Shown one piece after another: positions 28,409 through 37,210 of a DNA stretch of 64,000 bases. The stretch covers positions 436,175 to 500,174 of the forward strand of contig NZ_KB903360.1 of assembly GCF_000379665.1 (NCBI RefSeq), given 5' to 3'. The translations under genes were made by a program, and so were the position numbers. Position 1 is the stretch's first letter, and every line of letters begins with the position of its first letter. Source of the DNA: Butyricimonas synergistica DSM 23225 (GTDB lineage Bacteria; Bacteroidota; Bacteroidia; Bacteroidales; Marinifilaceae). Below the pieces are notes generated by a model. That model had not been told where the DNA came from. It did not search any database and saw only the letters and a program-made list of their open reading frames with translations.

Positions 28409-29575
28409 TCACTGGTATACAGTCACCGTTTGTCCCGATACCTTGAATTTCACCTCGCCCGTCCGTTCCAGAATATCCAAAATAGACTCGAAAGAGGCGT
28501 ACCGGGGAATCTTTCCCTTGAAAGTAATCTCCTTCACCGCCTGATTCTGGTAAAAGATGTTGAAATCATACCAACGAGCCAATTTCGACATAATCTCCTC
28601 CAAGGATTTATCCTCCAACACGAACATCCCGTTTTTCCAACTCACGACATCCCCCGTATTCACTTTCCGGGAGTACATCTCCTGTCCCCCAACCACGGAT
28701 TGCATACCAGGAACCAGTTCCAGGCTCTTCCCCTCGGCATCCACTTTTACCTTTCCCTCCACCAGTGTCGTGTAAACATATCCCTCGTCGGGGTAAGCAT
28801 CCACGTTAAACTCCGTCCCCAGCACTTCCACCACCTGGCTCTTTGTTTTCACCCGAAACGGGCGTGACGCATCTTTCGATACCTTGAAAAATCCCTCGCC
28901 TTCCAATTCTACCACTCGTTCCTCGCTCCCGAAAACCACCGGGTATTTCAATTTTGACTCTGCGTTCAACCATACTTGCGTGCCGTCCGCCAACACCAAA
29001 TTGAACTCCGCCCCCTTGGGCACGTTCAACGTGTTATAAGCCAACGTCCCGCTGCCGAGAGTATCCCCCGCCAGATAAGCCAACGTTGATCCTCCCCTCC
29101 TCGACACGGTCACCCCCTCTTCCTCAAACCCGGCAGCAACACTATCTAGCAACACGACCGAACCGTCATTCAACTTCAAGGTCGGGCGCTGCGCAGAAAT
29201 CAAAGCAATAGAAGGTACAGTATCACGCTTCCCATCCCCTTCGCCCTTGAAGAAGTAGAAACTACCGACAGCCAATAACACGACGGCGGCAGCCACGCTA
29301 ATACGCAACACTCTTAACCGCCACCCGGCACGGCGTTCCCGGTCGATTCTTTTTTGCATGATATCCTTTGCCCGGGAAACATCTATCTCTTTGTATTTAG
29401 CGTATTCACCCGAAAAGAAATCACCTTTCTGCCAACGAAGGAACAGTTCTTCATTCTCGGGCAACTTCCCCTTCCACGCTTCCAACTCCCGCACCTCCTC
29501 GTCCGTGATCTGCCCGGCTCGCTGGCGAGCCAACAATTTCGCTATTCGGAATCCGATTCTATTATCACGCATCAT
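28409..29575 (-). CDS. FecR-like anti-sigma factor, cassette C
   Basis: Anti-sigma factor of 388 aa. The cytoplasmic N-terminus contains ARQRAGQITDEEVRELEAWK. A transmembrane helix follows (LRISVAAAVVLLAVGSFYFF, about 95-114). The FecR domain (VPKGAEFNLVLADGTQVWLN) and a C-terminal DUF4974 domain (LARWYDFNIFYQNQAVKEIT) are periplasmic. It is more distant in sequence from the A and B proteins than they are from each other. It lies 93 bp after its sigma gene and 92 bp before susC. Confidence 0.93.
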   Translation of the reverse strand: MMRDNRIGFRIAKLLARQRAGQITDEEVRELEAWKGKLPENEELFLRWQKGDFFSGEYAKYKEIDVSRAKDIMQKRIDRERRAGWRLRVLRISVAAAVVLLAVGSFYFFKGEGDGKRDTVPSIALISAQRPTLKLNDGSVVLLDSVAAGFEEEGVTVSRRGGSTLAYLAGDTLGSGTLAYNTLNVPKGAEFNLVLADGTQVWLNAESKLKYPVVFGSEERVVELEGEGFFKVSKDASRPFRVKTKSQVVEVLGTEFNVDAYPDEGYVYTTLVEGKVKVDAEGKSLELVPGMQSVVGGQEMYSRKVNTGDVVSWKNGMFVLEDKSLEEIMSKLARWYDFNIFYQNQAVKEITFKGKIPRYASFESILDILERTGEVKFKVSGQTVTVYQ

Positions 29576-29668
29576 ATCGATTCTTTAAATTTACCCCTAT
29601 AACGCAACCTTCCAAAAATGGGGTAATAAAAAAGGCATCTTTTTTTCAAAATAATTATAACCGGCTAA

Positions 29669-30235
29669 TTACAAGGAAAGAAACAAAAAAGAAAATAGGT
29701 TCGGATCCAACTTTTCCCGCAAGAAATCAAGGGCACTCGCCTTGTATTTTTTGACCGAACTATCAGACAATCCCAACTTCTCGGCAATCTCCACGTTTTT
29801 CAACCCCTCGATAAAACTCATCTCGAAAACGATTCTCGCTTTCTCCGGCAATTTTTCTATCGCGTTATACAAAATCGTCTGCGCCTCCTGGTCTATCACC
29901 GAATTTTGAAAAAATGCCTCATTCTCCAATTGCGACACATAACGCTCCTTTGCCGAATTTTTCCGGTGGATACTGACAATCTCGTTTTTAATTGAAGTGT
30001 AAAGAAAAGATTTAAACGTATAGACGTTATCGAACTTCGTCCGTCGCTGCCAAGCATTAAAAATAGCATTCTGCACGCAATCCTCCGCCAAGAATTCACT
30101 CTCACCACCCAGATATTTCACAGCATAGAGAATCAGCCCCGGATATACCTCCCGATACAACAAATCCAACTTTCCTTTCCGGAAATCAATCAATATCTGA
30201 GTTTCCCAATTCACTCTTTGCATTTTACCTTGCAA
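29669..30235 (-). CDS. ECF RNA polymerase sigma factor, cassette C
   Basis: ECF sigma factor of 188 aa (30235, MQGKMQRVNW) or 184 aa (30223). Region 2 contains FLAEDCVQNAIFNAW and region 4 LKNVEIAEKLGLSDSSVKKY. It should direct transcription of cassette C. No clear -7 box was found immediately upstream; the 374-bp gap before it holds a long perfect inverted repeat instead. Confidence 0.92.
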   Translation of the reverse strand: MQGKMQRVNWETQILIDFRKGKLDLLYREVYPGLILYAVKYLGGESEFLAEDCVQNAIFNAWQRRTKFDNVYTFKSFLYTSIKNEIVSIHRKNSAKERYVSQLENEAFFQNSVIDQEAQTILYNAIEKLPEKARIVFEMSFIEGLKNVEIAEKLGLSDSSVKKYKASALDFLREKLDPNLFSFLFLSL

Positions 30236-30609
30236 TTATAAGGAAAAAATTACAAACTTCCTCTATTCTCATTTTTTTCCCCTTGGGCTATACGTCAAAA
30301 AAACTTCCTCCCGAGTTTTATAAGACCTATTGAACCCGTATTCCTACTCAAATCACGACTGAATTTGTTATCACCAGTGTATAACTCCCATATAACTTCC
30401 GTGTATAAAATTTTAGATAAACTATATAAACCCTATATGAACTCTATTATAAATAGAGTTCATATAGGGTTTATATAGAGTTCATATAGAGTTCATGACG
30501 AAAGTCATGTGGAATTCACACGGAATTTATTATTGATTTATAACTGACTTGTACATATATTCCCACTGAACACCACATGATAACGTGACATAAAAATCCT
30601 ACGCAAGCA
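30236..30609. other. 374-bp intergenic region between cassettes C and D
   Basis: No gene is visible. It holds the upstream region of sigma gene C, a very AT-rich block with nested inverted repeats (30385-30530) and the 3' flank of the cassette D operon. An outer pair of arms (ATAACTTCCGTGT near 30388 and ACACGGAATTTAT near 30519) brackets the perfect inverted repeat and a small CATGAC-gaaa-GTCATG hairpin (30494-30509). Confidence 0.6.
30422..30478. repeat. Perfect 27-bp inverted repeat with 3-nt loop
   Basis: Left arm 30422-30448 and right arm 30452-30478 are exact reverse complements around the loop ATA. Parts of the arm (AGAGTTCATATAG) recur directly downstream at 30476-30497. No T-run follows on the minus strand, so it is not a classic terminator for the cassette D operon that ends at 30610, though it could protect or process that 3' end. 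Confidence 0.85.
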
Positions 30610-31107
30610 CTACAATCCTTTCAATGATTCCAAAATCTTCACGAATTCCGGATTCGAGGGACGGGGCATATTGATATTGACAATCTTACCCTCTTTATCC
30701 AACAACACGTAGCGGGGGATGGTGGTCACTTGATAAGCATGTATAAAAGAAATATCTTTTAAATTGATTATCAACTGAGTGCCCATCAATGGATTTTGTT
30801 TCAAAAACTGAATCCATACATCTTTGCTCGTGTCAATCGAAATCCCGACAAAAGCGATTTTCTTCTCTTTAAACTTTTCCTGGATTTTCTCCATATAAGG
30901 CATATCCCCCTTGCAAGGAGCGCAATACGTCGCCCAGAAATCAATCAAAACGTATTTACCTTTAAACTCTTTCAAGGAATGGATTTTCCCGTCCTTATCT
31001 TCATACTTGAAGTCGGGCGACTGATCCCCTTCCTTAGCCAAACCGTCACCTTCCGCGAACACGTGAAGGGAAAACAAGATGCACAAGCACCATACAATCA
31101 TTCTCAT
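30610..31107 (-). CDS. Periplasmic TlpA/ResA-like thioredoxin, cassette D
   Basis: A short exported thiol-disulfide oxidoreductase of 165 aa, last gene of cassette D. Signal peptide MIVWCLCILFSLHVFA. The single thioredoxin domain has the active site ATYCAPC, the strand FVGISIDTSKDVW and the cis-Pro segment VTTIPRYVLLDKEG. It starts 6 bp after the S9 peptidase stop. It is the second thioredoxin in the same operon, which suggests that thiol chemistry is part of handling the substrate. Confidence 0.9.
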   Translation of the reverse strand: MRMIVWCLCILFSLHVFAEGDGLAKEGDQSPDFKYEDKDGKIHSLKEFKGKYVLIDFWATYCAPCKGDMPYMEKIQEKFKEKKIAFVGISIDTSKDVWIQFLKQNPLMGTQLIINLKDISFIHAYQVTTIPRYVLLDKEGKIVNINMPRPSNPEFVKILESLKGL

Positions 31108-31113
31108 AACCTA

Positions 31114-33387
31114 TTATTTTTTTACTTGATCAAATTCATTAATCTCAATATCATAAAAAGCGGAAGACTCGAAATCCCCCAGTAAATATTTGGCGAAATG
31201 CGAACGCAATTTACGTTCAAAATACCAGGAAGATACCCCATCATACGTGTGGCGCCCGCGTGGCAGCACAACCAATTCCACGTCCTTCCCGTGATTGATG
31301 AAAGCATCCGCCATGCGCACCGTGTGAGCCGGGTGGACATTCCCGTCCATGCAGCCGACCACCAGCATCAAGTGCCCTTTCAAGTTCTTCGCCAGCTCCA
31401 TATTAGTGGGCAACGGCCCGTTCATCGCGTAATGGCTCTCGACATAAAATTGCGAGTAAATGTTATTATCGTGATTCCCCGCTGACGACACACACGCCTT
31501 ATAAAAATCGGGATACGTGCAAATTGCCGCGGTGGACATCATTCCTCCTCCCGAGTGCCCGTACACGCCCACGCGGTTGCCGTCGATGAATGCATGGCGG
31601 GCAATCAATTGCTCCAAACCGCATTTATCGTCTGCCAAAGCGTGATCGCGGATATTACTGTAGCCGTACGTGTGATACGCTTTTCCCCGGAAAGGAAGCC
31701 CGCCCCGATGGTTGAAAGCAACAACAATAAAGCCGACTTGCGCCAACGCCTCGTTCGTGGAGGCTATCTCGAAGGATAGGGGGACGTTGTCCGTGTGGGG
31801 ACCGGGATAAACGCAGGAGATAATCGGATAAGATTTGGTGGAATCGAAATCAAACGGCTTCCACATCACCCCGTAGAGGTCCGTTTCCCCGTCTGCCGCC
31901 TTTACGGAAAAAGTTTCCGGCATTTTCCACCCTTTCGCATAGAGGTTATCCAGGTTTTGCCCGTACAAGTCCACTACCAGCTCCCCATTCCGGGTGTCCC
32001 TCACCTTAAATTGATAAGGAAGATCCGGACGCGAGTAAGCGTCGATGATATACCTCCGGCTCGGGGAGAACACCACGTTGTGAGTACCCTCTTCCGGCGT
32101 GAGCACTACCATTTTCCCTTTCCCGTCGATATTTGCCCTACAGATTTTAGCGTAACTGGGATTTTCCCCGGGAGTAACGCCATACGCTTGGAAATAGACG
32201 GTCCGGCTCTTATCGTCTATCCCCACGATTTTCCCCGCCGTCCAATTACCGGAAGTAATGGCATTTTTCAAATTGCCTTCCCCATCGTAATGGTAGAGAT
32301 GCCCGTACCCGGAACGCTCCGACCACCAGATGATGTCCTTGTAGTCATTCAAGAAAAAGATCGATGCCAGCTCGATGCCGAGGTAGGGGTCTCCTTCCTC
32401 GTGGATAATCACTTTCACCGCCCCTGTCGAGACATCTACCTCGCACACGTCCAGCATGGTATTTTGCCTGTTCCGACGCTCCAGGTAAAGCTTGTTCGCT
32501 TTCACGTTCGAGTGAAGTATTCTCATTTGCTGGTTTTTCCATCGATCGATATCCACGACTTTCTTCGTCTTCGTTGCCACGTCATACACGGTGACTTCGG
32601 TGTACGGCATCACGGAATCCCCCGCTAAAATCATCTGGGTACTTTGAGCCACCGGTCGCCCCTTCAGATAATTTACATACGAAACCTCTCCCATCCCGCG
32701 ATAATCCTGGCGGAAGAGACAAAAATTTTGGCTATCCTCGAACCAGACGGGAGCCAAGGGCACCTCCTTGCCGGCAGGCCATCCCTCCGTGTGGCTGTAA
32801 TTGGGGATTCCATCAAATGTCAATTGCACCACGGTCGAATCCTGCAAATCCCGGATATAAGCGTTGTGGTCTTTACCGAAAACCAAATACCTGCCGTCAG
32901 GCGACATACCGGTATTATACGTCATGAGTTTTCGCGGCGTCCTGTCATACTGCATATTTTCATCCCGCGTGTGAGTCAATTTCCGGGTTTTCCGGTTGTA
33001 CTCGAAAGTCACGTTCCCGTCCTGCCAAACGAGTTTTTCCCCGCCTTTCTTGAAATAAATCTGCCAAAAACCGAGTTTTTTCGGGTCATACTTCCGCCCC
33101 GTAACTTTTTCCATTTCCGCTGCCAAATAAACCGGGTCCAGGAACTCCTCCACCTTTCGGGCTTTCAGATCCACGTAATAATACTTTTCCTCTCCCCCTC
33201 TATCTTCCCGGAACCAAAAGTCATCACTCCCTTCCGTGAAAAATGGTGTTACCTGGTCATAACCCCAAGACAAGACACTCAAATTCGATTTAGCTTTTTC
33301 CGCTTGTTCATAATTCGCCCTTTGGGCAAACAGCCCGCACGACAAACCGATACAAAACAAGCAAACAATAATTCTTTTCATACACAT
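31114..33387 (-). CDS. S9 family dipeptidyl-peptidase IV-like serine peptidase, cassette D
   Basis: An exported serine peptidase of 757 aa. Signal peptide MKRIIVCLFCIGLSCGLFAQ. The N-terminal beta-propeller (about 40-500, DPPIV_N) is followed by an alpha/beta-hydrolase domain. Catalytic residues are visible: Ser612 in VYGHSGGGM, Asp681 in VGCMDGNVHP and His713 in LPRGRHTYDG, so it should be active. Such enzymes release dipeptides from peptide N-termini, often after Pro or Ala. It fits a cassette that imports peptides through the SusCD pair and trims them in the periplasm. Confidence 0.92.
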   Translation of the reverse strand: MCMKRIIVCLFCIGLSCGLFAQRANYEQAEKAKSNLSVLSWGYDQVTPFFTEGSDDFWFREDRGGEEKYYYVDLKARKVEEFLDPVYLAAEMEKVTGRKYDPKKLGFWQIYFKKGGEKLVWQDGNVTFEYNRKTRKLTHTRDENMQYDRTPRKLMTYNTGMSPDGRYLVFGKDHNAYIRDLQDSTVVQLTFDGIPNYSHTEGWPAGKEVPLAPVWFEDSQNFCLFRQDYRGMGEVSYVNYLKGRPVAQSTQMILAGDSVMPYTEVTVYDVATKTKKVVDIDRWKNQQMRILHSNVKANKLYLERRNRQNTMLDVCEVDVSTGAVKVIIHEEGDPYLGIELASIFFLNDYKDIIWWSERSGYGHLYHYDGEGNLKNAITSGNWTAGKIVGIDDKSRTVYFQAYGVTPGENPSYAKICRANIDGKGKMVVLTPEEGTHNVVFSPSRRYIIDAYSRPDLPYQFKVRDTRNGELVVDLYGQNLDNLYAKGWKMPETFSVKAADGETDLYGVMWKPFDFDSTKSYPIISCVYPGPHTDNVPLSFEIASTNEALAQVGFIVVAFNHRGGLPFRGKAYHTYGYSNIRDHALADDKCGLEQLIARHAFIDGNRVGVYGHSGGGMMSTAAICTYPDFYKACVSSAGNHDNNIYSQFYVESHYAMNGPLPTNMELAKNLKGHLMLVVGCMDGNVHPAHTVRMADAFINHGKDVELVVLPRGRHTYDGVSSWYFERKLRSHFAKYLLGDFESSAFYDIEINEFDQVKK

Positions 33388-33390
33388 AAT

Positions 33391-34506
33391 TTACTTTTGA
33401 AAAAATTTCATGATTTCTTTTTGCAGGGGTTCCAATTTAGCCCCTGCCGCAACAATACGATTATTTTCATCCATCAACACGAGATAAGGAATCCCGTTAG
33501 TAATATTATACAATTGACACAAAGAATTTTCCCGGCTGAATCCCTCCAAATTAGAACCTTGTATCCAAGTCATCTTTTCTTCTTCTATCGCTTTCAGCCA
33601 CCTTTCTTTGTTATCATCCATAGAAATCCCCACTATCTCCAGCCCCTGGTTGTGAAACTCCTCGTGAAGCGCTTTCAATTGAGGGGTAAGTGCCCGGCAA
33701 GGGGCACACCACGAAGCCCAAAAATCAACGATTTTCATTTTAGCCTTGATCGAGTACAATGTAAAGAAATTACCCTCCGCATCTTGCACCTTGAAGTCCG
33801 GGGCGGGATGACCTACCGCCAAAGCCTCCTTTTTCCGGATTTGCTCGTCTATCATTTTCCCCATGGAATTCTGTCGCAACCCCTCTGGCAACAAGGCGAA
33901 TCTTTTCTTCAATTCATCCAGGGAGAGTCTTTCCGCTCTTTCTGCCAGATCTTTCAGGGCAATATAAGAATCGGCATGCTGCTTCAAAAAATTCTCTTTC
34001 CGTTCTTGGGCATCCTGTTGCAGCGAATCCACGAATCCTTTTAATTCCTGAAAACGGTTGCTTTCAGGATTCCTGATTGCCGCCATATATTCATCCCGAA
34101 CTTCAGCAATCGCTTTCGCTAAATTTATATCTATCGCCGAATATTCGTTGGCAAGCTTCTGCACATCACCACCTCCCGAGATTTTACCGGACCCCAAATT
34201 ACGGGGATCCAGTTTTATCTCGTATTCTGCATTTTCCAAGTAAATCACGGTCTGCGCGAACAAACCTTCAAGGACCAAGGTTGTTACCGTCAACGCGGGA
34301 ACCTGTCCCTGCATTTCAAACTTCCCATTTTTCAACTCTGCTACAGATAGCGTATCACACATTTTCCCCTCGCAAGTGACGAGAAAAACCTTTCCCTCAT
34401 CCACTCCTTCCACACTTCCCCGTATCTTATATTCCCTAGAGGAACATCCAATAACTCCCACTACAATCAAAAAAAGTGCGATAAAATTTATTCTTTTATG
34501 TTCCAT
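33391..34506 (-). CDS. TlpA-like thioredoxin lipoprotein, cassette D
   Basis: A lipoprotein of 371 aa from 34506 (MEHKRINFIALFLIVVGVIG then Cys); a longer frame starts at 34521, directly beside the preceding stop. The N-terminal half is DUF4369-like (GSVEGVDEGKVFLVTCEGK) and a helical linker follows. The C-terminal AhpC/TSA-thioredoxin domain has the active site WASWCAPC and the strand IVGISMDDNKERW. It parallels the cassette C protein at 21153 in domain order and in following the small lipoprotein gene. Confidence 0.9.
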   Translation of the reverse strand: MEHKRINFIALFLIVVGVIGCSSREYKIRGSVEGVDEGKVFLVTCEGKMCDTLSVAELKNGKFEMQGQVPALTVTTLVLEGLFAQTVIYLENAEYEIKLDPRNLGSGKISGGGDVQKLANEYSAIDINLAKAIAEVRDEYMAAIRNPESNRFQELKGFVDSLQQDAQERKENFLKQHADSYIALKDLAERAERLSLDELKKRFALLPEGLRQNSMGKMIDEQIRKKEALAVGHPAPDFKVQDAEGNFFTLYSIKAKMKIVDFWASWCAPCRALTPQLKALHEEFHNQGLEIVGISMDDNKERWLKAIEEEKMTWIQGSNLEGFSRENSLCQLYNITNGIPYLVLMDENNRIVAAGAKLEPLQKEIMKFFQK

Positions 34507-34521
34507 ACAAATCTCCTTCAA

Positions 34522-35658
34522 CTATTGCTCCAATATTTCCGCATATTTCTGTAAATCGACCTCATAAGTTGTTTTCATGTATTCCACAACCAAATCATAT
34601 TTGTCATTAATGATTTGATAACCTGCTCGATCTAACGGATCTTCCACGTCTATGGGGTAGAGTTCACGCACTTGAGCTTCCGTGTATCTCATTGCCACGC
34701 GAATCATGTTCAGGAAATCCAGCAAGGCACGATCTTCCACTGTTTCGGCAACCGGACCGGGACTTTTGTCAAATTCCTCACCATTGTAAGTGGCAAGAAT
34801 CCAAGGCATCCACGTGGGAGCCCCATAATAATCACGAACCACCTCAAAATCTTCCCCCACTTGTGCCGCAATTCCCCGACGCGTATAAATATTAAGTGGA
34901 TCTCTCTCGTAAGTGTTCACCCAACTTTCATAATATTGATCCGGAGCCCAAGGATTCTGTACTTTCCACTCTTCAAAAGACAAATAACGAATCCCGATTC
35001 TAGTTTCATAATCCGTCATTCCAATAAACCCCGGAGCTATCTCGTACTCACCCGCCATAAAGCGAGTTTTCAAACCCGGATAACTAAACGCACACGCCAC
35101 CTCGTGAATTTGTTGGGGTGTCAAACCTGCAGCTAACTCCTCGCTGGTAAAACTCAAACTCCAGTAATCAAATCCGTCCTTCTTGAATTGGATATGCCTC
35201 TTTTGATATGTTTCAGAACGGGGATTCCCATCGTTGAGATCGTTTACCAAATACAAGTAAAAAGGCAACGACTTCCGGTCCTCGTCGCTCTTTTGATCCA
35301 AACTTCCCAACAACCACTCCTTCACAAGGTTCAAGTACACTTGAATATCCTCGTCGCTCGGAGTCGTGCACACGTAAATCGGGGCGTTATAAACCGGGAC
35401 TGTCCACATCCGGTTCAAACGTGTACTATCCACTTCTTTATAGATAATGTACATTCCCCAATCTTTTGCGATTTGTTCGATCTCCTTATCCCACGGGTTA
35501 TCCCCCTGCGGAAATTCAAAATCAAACAGATCCACTCTTTTCACGGTTTCCACACCGTCGTCCTCCGCGCATGAAGCCAGCCCAAACAAGGCAAGCAACA
35601 ACACCCAATATATTTGTTTTATTCGCATCATATAAACTCTATTAATATTGTAAATCAT
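34522..35658 (-). CDS. SusD-associated lipoprotein, metallohydrolase-like without HExxH, cassette D
   Basis: Lipoprotein of 378 aa from 35658 (overlapping the susD stop by 4 bp) or 369 aa from 35631 (MMRIKQIYWVLLLALFGLAS then Cys); the latter gives the cleaner signal. It shares FEFPQGDNPW, GFDYWSLSF and the closing VVEYMKTTYEVDL with the B and C homologues and has extra sequence in the middle. In the expected metal site it reads IHEVACAF: the His-Glu pair survives but the second His is Cys-Ala. This makes it the least degenerate of the three and supports descent from TIGR04549/Peptidase_Mx1 metallohydrolases. Confidence 0.72.
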   Translation of the reverse strand: MIYNINRVYMMRIKQIYWVLLLALFGLASCAEDDGVETVKRVDLFDFEFPQGDNPWDKEIEQIAKDWGMYIIYKEVDSTRLNRMWTVPVYNAPIYVCTTPSDEDIQVYLNLVKEWLLGSLDQKSDEDRKSLPFYLYLVNDLNDGNPRSETYQKRHIQFKKDGFDYWSLSFTSEELAAGLTPQQIHEVACAFSYPGLKTRFMAGEYEIAPGFIGMTDYETRIGIRYLSFEEWKVQNPWAPDQYYESWVNTYERDPLNIYTRRGIAAQVGEDFEVVRDYYGAPTWMPWILATYNGEEFDKSPGPVAETVEDRALLDFLNMIRVAMRYTEAQVRELYPIDVEDPLDRAGYQIINDKYDLVVEYMKTTYEVDLQKYAEILEQ

Positions 35659-37196
35659 TTCCTTTCCTCGTTTTGCACTAAACTCGGGTTGTACACGAAA
35701 GCTTCTTTCGGCAGCTGAAGCGTGAAACCTGGGTCATTCTTTTCCAACACGTACTCGGTTTCGTTCCCCAAACCATCCCGCCACACGTGCCTGATCTCTT
35801 CCATCCCGTAACGGCGCAGGTCAAACCAGCGGTGATTTTCGAAGCACAACTCTCTCCGTCTTTCTGCCCGGACGAAATCGACCAAGCCGTCTGCCTCGGC
35901 AATATCCGTTTCCTCGAAAGCCGCGGGAGCAAATCTTTTTACCCGCAATTTATCAAGCAAGGTTTGCGCCTTGATTTGGAATTCTCCTTTACCGGTTTCT
36001 TTATAAAGCATTGCCGCCGCTTCTGCCGCATTCAAATAAGCCTCCGTAACTTTAAAACCGACACCCCATTTCCCGGCACTCCAGGAAACCTCTATATCGA
36101 GCAGATCTGTCGATTTAAATTTACTAGTGGCTCTTTTAAACCTTGTTGGAGCATAATTTTCATAAATAGCCATTAAATAACGCTCTTTCCGCAAATCCGC
36201 CGGTACATAAGAATTGATCAAATCATCTGAAGCAACCATCGGGTAATAAGTCGTGTACCCCTTGTCTCCGGAATAGTGTATCATGGTCATTGGCAAATCC
36301 AACACATCCCCCTGGTTCCCGAACAAGAATATGATTTCCGGATTATCCCAACGGTAATATTCCATATAAGGTGTCATCCAAAAAGCAGGCTGAGGCACCT
36401 CGTTCAAATCCTTCACCCCGTAATTATATTCCCCGGTGACTTTCTCCCCGTATGCCAACGCCTGTTCCCAATTTTCCATGTACAGGTAGACGCGGGAAAG
36501 AAGTAATTGCACGCAAGGCAAATTCATCCGGATCTTTTGTTTTTGCGTTCCCCATTCTTCATCCGGCAACGTTTTAAACAAGCGTTCCGCTTCCAATAAA
36601 TCTTTCACGATTTGGCCATAAACCTCTCCTACCGAATTCCTCGGCATCCCGTCTTCTCCCAAATCAGCTGTCAACTTCAACGGCACGCCGGGGGTATCCT
36701 TGCCGGCAAAGTAAGGTTTCCCGTACAAATTAATCAAATGGAAATAGAAATATCCCCGGAGCCCCAAGGCTTGTGCCATTACCCTGCTTTTTTCCTCTTC
36801 ACTGCCTTGTACCTCATCAATATAATCCAAAACGGAATTACAACCGAGAATCTTTTTATACACTTCCCCATAGGTGTTATACCCGCCGAAATCATCTTTC
36901 ATATACTTAGACCACGTGTAAGCCAAGCGGAGCTTATTCACTTTGCTTTCCTCCGTGCTACTCGTTTGCCAATCCGGACGAACGGACACATCGTCATCAA
37001 ACAACCCCAATACCCCGTACAATCTGCCGTCACTATATCCCGGTCCCATATATACTTCTCCCAGCAACAGCTCGTCCAACGATTTGACCAGCTTGGGCAC
37101 GTATTCGCTCTGAGATTTCGGTTCCAGAAAATCACTACATGATGCCATGATAAACATGGCTATCCATAATCCGTATTTCATTATTATTTTATTCAT
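35655..37196 (-). CDS. SusD/RagB-type nutrient-binding outer-membrane lipoprotein, cassette D
   Basis: Surface lipoprotein of 513 aa from 37196, or 508 aa from the internal Met (MKYGLWIAMFIMAS then Cys). SusD markers: ALGLRGYFYFHLINLYGKPY, VTEAYLNAAEAAAM and RRRELCFENHRWFDLRRYGM. It begins 14 bp after the susC stop. It should bind substrate above the SusC barrel of cassette D. Confidence 0.94.
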   Translation of the reverse strand: MNKIIMKYGLWIAMFIMASCSDFLEPKSQSEYVPKLVKSLDELLLGEVYMGPGYSDGRLYGVLGLFDDDVSVRPDWQTSSTEESKVNKLRLAYTWSKYMKDDFGGYNTYGEVYKKILGCNSVLDYIDEVQGSEEEKSRVMAQALGLRGYFYFHLINLYGKPYFAGKDTPGVPLKLTADLGEDGMPRNSVGEVYGQIVKDLLEAERLFKTLPDEEWGTQKQKIRMNLPCVQLLLSRVYLYMENWEQALAYGEKVTGEYNYGVKDLNEVPQPAFWMTPYMEYYRWDNPEIIFLFGNQGDVLDLPMTMIHYSGDKGYTTYYPMVASDDLINSYVPADLRKERYLMAIYENYAPTRFKRATSKFKSTDLLDIEVSWSAGKWGVGFKVTEAYLNAAEAAAMLYKETGKGEFQIKAQTLLDKLRVKRFAPAAFEETDIAEADGLVDFVRAERRRELCFENHRWFDLRRYGMEEIRHVWRDGLGNETEYVLEKNDPGFTLQLPKEAFVYNPSLVQNEERK

Positions 37197-37210
37197 AAAA
37201 ACCTCCTTAG

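Noticed and set aside
30422-30478. The 27-bp inverted repeat as transposon ends
   Set aside because: The arms are separated by only 3 nt, leaving no room for an element, and no transposase is near.
31114-33387. The S9 peptidase as another inactive enzyme
   Set aside because: Ser612, Asp681 and His713 are all in the expected motifs, so it should be active.
32644-34044. A 466-codon open frame on the plus strand opposite the S9 peptidase and TlpA genes
   Set aside because: Its translation is low-complexity and lacks any domain pattern, while both minus-strand genes are clear. It is a shadow of their codon use.
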